From: Scatophagus argus
Taxonomy: Eukaryota; Chordata; Actinopteri; Scatophagidae
Length of the DNA stretch: 64,000 nucleotides
Assembly: GCF_020382885.2 (NCBI RefSeq)
Contig: NC_058495.1
Location: 4,147,627-4,211,626, forward strand
Direction of reading: 5' to 3'
In this document: positions 57,180 through 64,000 of the stretch, piece after piece
Numbering within the stretch: the first letter of the stretch is position 1
Layout of the letters: each line of letters starts with the position of its first letter
Made by a program: the position numbers and the translations under genes
The notes under the pieces: model-generated
What the model saw: the letters and a program-made list of their open reading frames with translations, nothing else
What the model was told of the DNA's origin: nothing
The model's database searches: none

Positions 57180-58875
57180 ATGGAACACCTGGAGAGGATA
57201 AAAAATTTAATTCAAGTCATGGTTATTATTTTAATCTGTGGAGGTAAAAGTCAAACAGTGTTTCATTTTCAGGGGAAAACTCTGCGTTTGTCTTTTCCAA
57301 AATCTATTGTCTTCTTTACAAACCCTCCAGGTTATTCCCTTCTGTGTTTCCAGGTGCTGCGGCTGACACAACAAGGAAAGTGAGTGTTTTGGTGGGCACG
57401 AATGTGACTCTCAGCTGCCTGTTTGGCACACTGTCCAAGCAGGTGGAGTGGAGCACTCTCACCATTGAGTGGAACGTGGTGGATTATAAACATGCAGAGA
57501 AGAGGACTGTGTACACCTTCGAGGATGGTAGACCACATGTGAACAGAGGTGGCGCCGCAGTGGATAAAGTGCGACTGCTGCAAAGCGATGCATCTCTGCT
57601 GCTTCATAATGTGACTGTGAGAGATGAAGGGTTGTACACTTGCAGAGTCATCACACCTGTGGTCTACACTGAGACCACTTCACTAGAAGTGCTGGGTATT
57701 CCCCTGTCTGCTCCCACTCTAATCTGTGTCACATACTCTGCACTGAGAAGCTAACTCAGAAGCTAAGGATGTACTACTGCAGTACACTGTCAGAGATTAA
57801 TCAAGAATTTTCCCTGACCACCCCACAAAAAAAAAAAAAAAAAAAAAAAGCAGATCTTATTTCAGTGCAGGTTCCAACTTGTTTCCAAATTTTATGCTAA
57901 GTTAGCTAAACTCCAAACTCAGTGTTAACATATTGTCATACATTCTAAAGTTGTTATGACTAATGAGCTTGTAAACTTTTTTTGGTGTCGTGTTCACATA
58001 ATGAACGCAAATCAAGTATTCACTCTCCTGTTTTGGTCTCCACCAGTTCACTTTGCCATGATTTTTAATCTCATTGTATGGTACAGCAGCATTCATCCAC
58101 ACTAGCAAATAAACAAATAAATAAATGTACTGTTTTTGACTTCTCCTCCAGCTCGACCTTCGGTGATGCTCCCAGAAAAGGCAGCAGTGACAGAGGGGGA
58201 GGAGAAGACGCTCCAGTGTGACATCACAGGTTTCTATCCAGAGAAACTGGCCGTGACGTGGCACATCCAAAATGGCTCCGGCACTGTCCTTGCAGGTGTA
58301 AGCCACCTGTCCCACATATGCACCGAAATGGCCATTCTCAATCCTGACGGCACCTACAGTATTCGCAGTGGCATCACATTGCACTCCTTAGTGGCGAAGC
58401 ACGGAGCCATACGCATCATCTGCCAGGTGGAGCACCAGACCTACAGCCAGCCCTACAACAGGTCTGCCACACTAACCGTTCAAGGTGCGTCTTTATTTTT
58501 TCTTTCTTTCATTCTTAAAATTCTAATCCATGGAAATGACATATTTACTATATGTTATGTGGCTCTCTCTTCCCTGCAGCTCCGTCACAGCCTCCTTACA
58601 GTGCTGCCACACTGATAGCTGTCACCAGTGTCATCAGTTTGCTGCTGGTCACCTCTCTTATTGGAGGAGCTTTGCTCCTCTACAGGTATTTGTGTAAAGG
58701 TACGCCTCGATGTGGACAAAATGCACATTGCTTTATTCAAACACAGGGTGTGCATCTATTTTTAAAGCTGAATCAAGCTGAGGTTAACACTGTTGTTGTT
58801 AGAGTTAGACACACATAACTGGGTGTCTGCTGTTCAGATTTAGCGCAAATGGAGATGACAGAGGTCAACCCTTAA
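57180..58875 (+). CDS. Ig-superfamily membrane receptor, V-C1-TM (B7-H6/SIRP-like)
   Basis: Five exons, all phase 1: 57180-57243 (leader), 57354-57695 (V), 58152-58484 (C1), 58580-58699 (TM), 58838-58875 (tail), giving 298 aa. The leader ends MVIILICGG. The V domain (about 23-135) has LSC, IEW and DEGLYTC. The C1 domain (137-246) has LQCDITGFYPEKLAVTW and IICQVEH. The TM lies at about 255-281, SVISLLLVTSLIGGALLLY. The cytoplasmic tail is short, ends MEMTEVNP and has no ITIM or ITAM tyrosine. The arrangement and the strand after the first cysteine resemble NCR3LG1 (B7-H6), for example GDASLRL there against SDASLLL here. SIRP and butyrophilin relatives are alternatives. Sequons NVT (two), NGS and NRS are present. 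The function is not inferable beyond cell-surface recognition. Further C1 exons follow downstream in compatible phase. Confidence 0.8.
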
Positions 58876-59359
58876 TCTAAAAGGAGAAAAGAGGGAGAAG
58901 TAAAAAGAAACTGATGGATAATATGTTGATTGTATACCTGATCAGTACAACAAAGGTTATCTACTGAATGATCTTTACTGGAATTCCTTGCATTGCAACA
59001 ATTTCATGTCATTTATTTGTATGTAAATATTTTTAGCAGTTATTATTGTATTAGTAGAGCAGTATTACTAGTAGCTGCACTATAAGCAGCAGCACAGGTT
59101 AATGTCTGCTGACTGCCAGCTGTTCTCACCTCCCTGAAGTGACGTAGAGGTACTGCAGGGCATGGCTGATTAAAAGGTGAAACAGACTTGAAAATTTTAC
59201 CCCGAGAGCTTTTTTTTCCAAATTACAGTCCTGTCATTTAATTTATATCTCAGAAATGACAATTAGTGCTGTGCAATTGTGCACTGCCTCTGCCTCTAAT
59301 TTGTATTTCTATAACTCATCAGAATACAGACACATCTGTATTTCTACTTCTATCCACAG

Positions 59360-61874
59360 CTCCACCAAGTGTCTCTGAAATCTACCAACCCAGCATCATA
59401 TATGCTCAGATGCCTTCCAACCTCCAGTGCACCATCCAAGGCATGAGACAGCAGGAGCTCGTGGTGAAATGGTTCAGATCAAGAGGCGGCGCAGACCCGA
59501 CGTTCCAGTCAGAATCTGTTTCTCTGTTGGACCGTGAGGATCTGAGTGAACATGCCTCTCTCCAGTCAGATGGCAGAAACCACACATCTGTCCTGACTGT
59601 GTGTCTGACTGTCGCTGAAGACCTGACCAAATATCAGTGTGTGGTGCGCTGCAGGGGCAAGAGCTTCAGCAGAGAGACTACAGTCCGGGTAAAAGGTGAG
59701 CAAAAGAGCATCGTGTTCATGTCACTGAATTATGTTTTCTGAAATGTTTGGAAGAGATCACTTGATGCTGGTCATTCTGTCAGACAGCATGTCCTTTGTG
59801 ATAGCAGCGAGTGCGTGTTGAGAGATGTGATGTGATGGCTGCTGCATAAGTTGGTGCCTAGTTCCAAAGACCAGCTCATCTCTGCATCTTGCCTTTGTAG
59901 GCTGAAGTTTAGTGCACTGAAAGCATGCATCAGGTGTCGTGTTTCTGTCCCCATGATGAATCTAACTCCAATAAAGGTAGAATAAGCGTGCAACTTTCCC
60001 ACCTTGAAGAGGCTGTGTAAAGGCTATTGTTTCTTTATTTCACTGACTGATTATAGATAAGACTGCCAAACACCTTTCTCTGTGTTGTAGTTAATAGCAA
60101 TTAGAATGCTCAGCGTCTCATTTGAAGATGTTATTTACACTACATATATATGCTTAGGACACACGCACCCAGTTGAGACAGTGTGTGCGCTCATGCTTTC
60201 AGTTTAGTGGTTGCAGTGAAGATTCTGGCATAAAAAGGGTGTAAATAATGTAATTTTCGTAATCAGTTTGAGTTCTCAGTGCTTGACGACTTGTATGGAC
60301 TTAAATGCTTTGTGGACATAGAAACTAAATCTGACTTTCCATCGACATGAGGATGATAAGATAAATGACTGAATTTTCAGCTTTTTGTAAGCTGTTCCTT
60401 AAACCTGAAAAGACTCCGTAGTGATGAATGTGTTGCACTCTCCTCTCACCACACACACTGACACACACCTCCAGTGGAGCCATCTTTCCTCCAGATCTCC
60501 AGCATCCCTCAGATCCCCGAGGTGGAGAGGCTGCTGGTTCTCTGCTGTCGGGTGGAGAACTTCTACCCCCAGGACATGCACATGGAGTGGTTCAGGAATG
60601 ACGGCGAACAGGTCCGCACTGTCACACGCTTTGGACCTTTCTCTGATCACAGCCGCCTCCACAGCATGTGGAGTAAGATCCAGCTGGTGGTGGCCAGAGA
60701 GGACGAGAGAGTCTTGTACACCTGTCGCGTTTACCACTCCAGCCTCTCAGCTCCAGGCTACAGAGATGTGATGTACCACATCAATACACAAGGTAGCAGC
60801 GCCAAACGCTCTCTGCAGGTGCCTTCAGCTAAAGGAAATGAGACCAATGTAAAAATATTTTGTAGTCATGAGACATTATTTTCATTATGTAAAGGAAAGG
60901 TTGTCATAATATTAAATTTGTCAGAAAATTTGCGTCATTAATGTACAACAGACTATTCAATTGGCAGCCCATTGGCCAAATGTATCCCTTTAACAATCTA
61001 GGTCTGGCCTTTTGGTCATTTTATCAGTAGACTAATAATAAGCCCCTTCATTAGCCATGTCTATGAAGCACAGAAATACTCTAATTACATTAAAATAGCT
61101 TAAATAATAACATAATGAACACAAGCCGTGTAAGCAGAGGGAATTTAGGAGAGTCAGAATAAATAAAAAAAAATGTTAAATGTATTGTGTTATTAAAGCA
61201 ACAACCTAATTCTAAGATAAAAAATAAAATAAAAAATAATAAAAGAGTGTTTTCTTCCTGTACTTTTGCACACATAAAGTTTCTTTCTCAGTTACAAAAA
61301 TAGCAAACAACATAAAGAAAAGAAATTAAAACTGTGCATTGTCTTAAGTCATTTTAATTCATGGTTTTATGTCAGAAATATCAACTGTAATGTCCTGCAT
61401 TACATACTCATGAGTCTCTGATGAAAGATGTTTGAAATCATAAAGCTCTGCAAAATATTGCATAATGTCAAAATGAATGTAACCTGCTGCGTACTGCGCA
61501 TACTTTTAACAAGTTCTCCGACATGCCATGTCTGTTCAGGAACTCCTCCTAATGTGATGTTTATTGGCTGTGAGCCGCTGTGCCCTCTGCTCAATGAAGA
61601 GTGTACACTTCACCTGTGCATCAAAGACTTCTGCCCTGAGGATGTGTCAGTGACTTGGACTAAAGATGGAGAGACAGTTCACTCCGGCGTCTTCAACACT
61701 CCGCCCAGCCTCAACATCAACGGCCTCTACTCCATGTTAAGTTTTCTCAAACTGACTCCCAACAAGGACGACTGGGGCTCCACGTTCAGGTGCAGAGTGG
61801 TCCACAGTGCCCAGAGGGAGCCTGAGGACAGGATGTTCACGCTGCCAGAACTGCGCCTGACAGACGGCTGCTGA
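59360..61874 (+). CDS. Three further Ig C1-type exons, probably of the same gene
   Basis: Exons 59360-59695, 60475-60792 and 61540-61874 each start with an AG acceptor. The first two end in GT donors and the last in TGA, all phase 1. Each encodes one C1-type domain. The first has LQCTIQGMRQQELVVKWF and YQCVVRC. The second has CCRVENFYPQDMHMEWF and YTCRVYH. The third has HLCIKDFCPEDVSVTW and FRCRVVH. No leader or TM is seen between 58876 and 59360 or after 61874, so they are unlikely to be a free-standing gene. Splicing from the C1 exon ending at 58484 straight to 59360 would give a 575-aa secreted V plus four C1 chain ending LRLTDGC, with a terminal Cys. Alternatively the membrane exon is retained. 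Which form exists is not decidable here. Confidence 0.7.
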
Positions 61875-64000
61875 CGTCCTCACTGGGTAAATTGTTGCAT
61901 TTCAGCCTACACAATCTGGTTTGTGTAGATAAACCAGGGTGAGGGACTGAGGATCTGATGGACCCGATGCAGTGGCTCTGGGTCAGTACTTTTAAATGAA
62001 CTGTTTCCTGAGCACAAAGCGCCGAAAGCTGACAAGGTCGCCTCTTAGCTTGTTCACTTGTTTAGATGAATTTTTATTGTATTTTATATCCTGGTAGTTT
62101 GATCACTTTTCTTAAAGACAAAAATATTATTCTTCAAAGTATATATATATATAATAATATATATAATATCTCAGTAACACTTTACAAGGAACACAATATT
62201 TTGAGAAGTTAACAGGGAACAAATGCAGTATGAATGAAGAACTAACTGCTAGTTAACCTCTAGTTACTGATAAATGCTTAATTAAATTCAAGAGTAGCTG
62301 CTGACTAGTTAGGAAATGAATGAGGATGAATTCATTAGGATGAGGATGAATTCATTAGGAAATGAATGAGGATCAATTGAGGAACGACTTGATACCGTAA
62401 CTGATAAACTGTTAATCAGTGCTTCCCAAATAATTGTTCACGAATATTTTAGACAGATCGTATCTTTCGATTACTTTCTTAACCATTTTGTCGATCACTG
62501 TTGGTTGTGGTTGCTGATCACTGTTCAATATCTGAATACTTGAGAAAGCAGCATCATCCATTTTGATCACCAAGTTTAGCTGAATCGATCCATGGGTCAT
62601 TTTAAGAGCTACTTATTTCAATTATGTATGAAAGCTACAAGAAGTCAGGCGGACAGAAGCGCAACACTAGATGACTGCTAGTGTTGCTCTGTGGTGCTGC
62701 TGGATGTGTAAATAGGCAACTCTTTGCTAAAATGTTTGTCATATTAACTTGAGATAATATTCCATTGTTTTACTTTCCCCAAGTGGCTTATTTGAACTGT
62801 TTCAAGAATGGATTTGGACCATTGACAGGGAACATTAATCACACCTACATGGCATTGTACACTATAAACTGTTTGCAATGCTTTTTGCTTTGTTTAGATT
62901 TGCAGAAATGATTCTACATTTAAGTAAAATTCATGTAGTTGAAACTACATCTTGGCACCTTCATAAATCCAGGAGGGAATCAGAGACAGCTGATAAAATC
63001 ACGACAAAAGTTCAGATAAGTCTTCTGCCTTTATTCTTTTACAGTATTTGCACAGTTGCTTTAAGTCACAACAGAGTTTCAGTGTGCAGCCTTGCAAAAA
63101 GCCAGACTTTCTTGCTAAATCGTCACATTTACAGGTAAGTCACAAAATGTGTCAAAACAATGATCATTTAACAATTTTCAAAATACAGACATCTCACGTC
63201 AGCAATGCTCAAAATACTTTCTTTCTTTCTTTTTTTTTTAAGCTTATGTTTTGTAAACTGTGGTTTGATGTATTTTCCTAATGACAGTATCTGGACTAGT
63301 TTGTGTGATGCTCCAAATCTTTTTTTTTTTTAATCCCTGCTGTCTGTACAATTTTACTGTTAGGAAACAACCACTTCATGTTATTTTGATTAGAACCAGT
63401 TATTGCTTGACAGGGTTTTGCACATTGAATCTCTTTTCCGAAAACTGAGTCAAAGCAAACATAAATGAATATAAATCAGTCTGAAAAGTTCATCAGAAGC
63501 ACTAGAGAACTCACAACCAGTTTATGACAAAACTACAGTAAATCACTTTGGCTTACAAGGCATTTGGTCAGTGTTTGTATTATATAAATCTGGTCGGATT
63601 CATATACTCTTCAATATATTTAAGCATCAACATTCTTTACAAGTAAAATCATAATAAATCTACTACTATTTGGAGTCATACAACGATGCACAGAAAATAA
63701 TACAATCGTCTCCATATCAGCTGTAATGTGTCGATCGTGTCACTTATTTTACAACCTGAACTTTCACATCTCAACAACACCTTTACATCGAATATCTTGG
63801 TCCATAAATATTTGGCAGAAGCTTAAGCTGACCTTGAGCCGTACTGCAGGAATGTCTCACGTTTATCAGCAGTAGTTGACTACACTTATGTGCTTAATGT
63901 TACTCTCAGTATATTCAAATATGTGAAACATAAGGCATTGGAAGGCATAGATGCAAACTGTAAGAGCTTATTACTGTATGCCTTTATTAATACTGTGATA
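61875..64000. other. 3' flank of the Ig locus to window end
   Basis: No gene recognised. There is a short imperfect tandem of GATGAATTCATTAGGA (about 62311-62365), an AT-rich patch (62143-62170) and T-rich runs (63220-63240, 63320-63332). Minus-strand AATAAA hexamers near 63025 and 63981 could belong to a gene beyond the window. Confidence 0.45.

Noticed and set aside
62412-62600. 62-codon minus frame with non-repetitive content
   Set aside because: Looks protein-like but has no acceptor in the expected place and no family resemblance I can name; too short to call.

Overview
The window is nuclear DNA of a vertebrate, almost certainly a percomorph-type teleost. The evidence is compact multi-exon genes with GT-AG introns, long AT-rich intergenic DNA with CA/GT microsatellites, tRNA-headed SINEs, fish-type hAT-like and Tc1-like fragments, and proteins very close to vertebrate orthologues. 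It is not prokaryotic, so there are no operons or ribosome binding sites. All coordinates and splice sites were read by eye and joined by reading phase; nothing was searched.

Layout, left to right. (1) scrt2 (941-3630, +), a Scratch-family zinc-finger repressor with a TATA box upstream and an AATAAA downstream. (2) About 14.5 kb without a recognisable gene, holding a decayed Tc1/mariner copy, microsatellites and a SINE with target-site duplications. (3) tcf15/paraxis (18777-20506, +), a bHLH factor in two exons. (4) About 10 kb of repeats and unexplained DNA up to the csnk2a1 first exon. (5) csnk2a1 (CDS 34073-43115, +), the CK2 alpha catalytic subunit in 12 coding exons giving 393 aa. Its introns carry a 192-bp direct duplication and a perfect 15-bp hairpin. 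(6) slc2a10 (45880-49563, -), the facilitative transporter GLUT10, five coding exons, 543 aa. (7) A small two-exon ORF (51824-52255, +) that looks like a secreted, amidated-peptide precursor and that I cannot match to a known family. (8) tp53rk (53546-55127, +), the Bud32/PRPK kinase of the KEOPS complex, two exons joined by an apparent GC-AG intron. (9) An immunoglobulin-superfamily locus (57180-61874, +). A complete V-C1-TM-tail gene (298 aa) is followed by three further C1-type exons, all phase 1. Skipping the membrane exons would give a 575-aa secreted V-C1-C1-C1-C1 chain.

The genes do not form a pathway. scrt2 and tcf15 are developmental regulators (neural and somite/paraxial mesoderm); csnk2a1 and tp53rk are housekeeping kinases. 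The block is informative for synteny: from general knowledge, SCRT2-TCF15-CSNK2A1 neighbours lie on human 20p13, while SLC2A10-TP53RK are neighbours on 20q13. The two observations most worth checking are the putative peptide precursor and the antibody-heavy-chain-like exon array.
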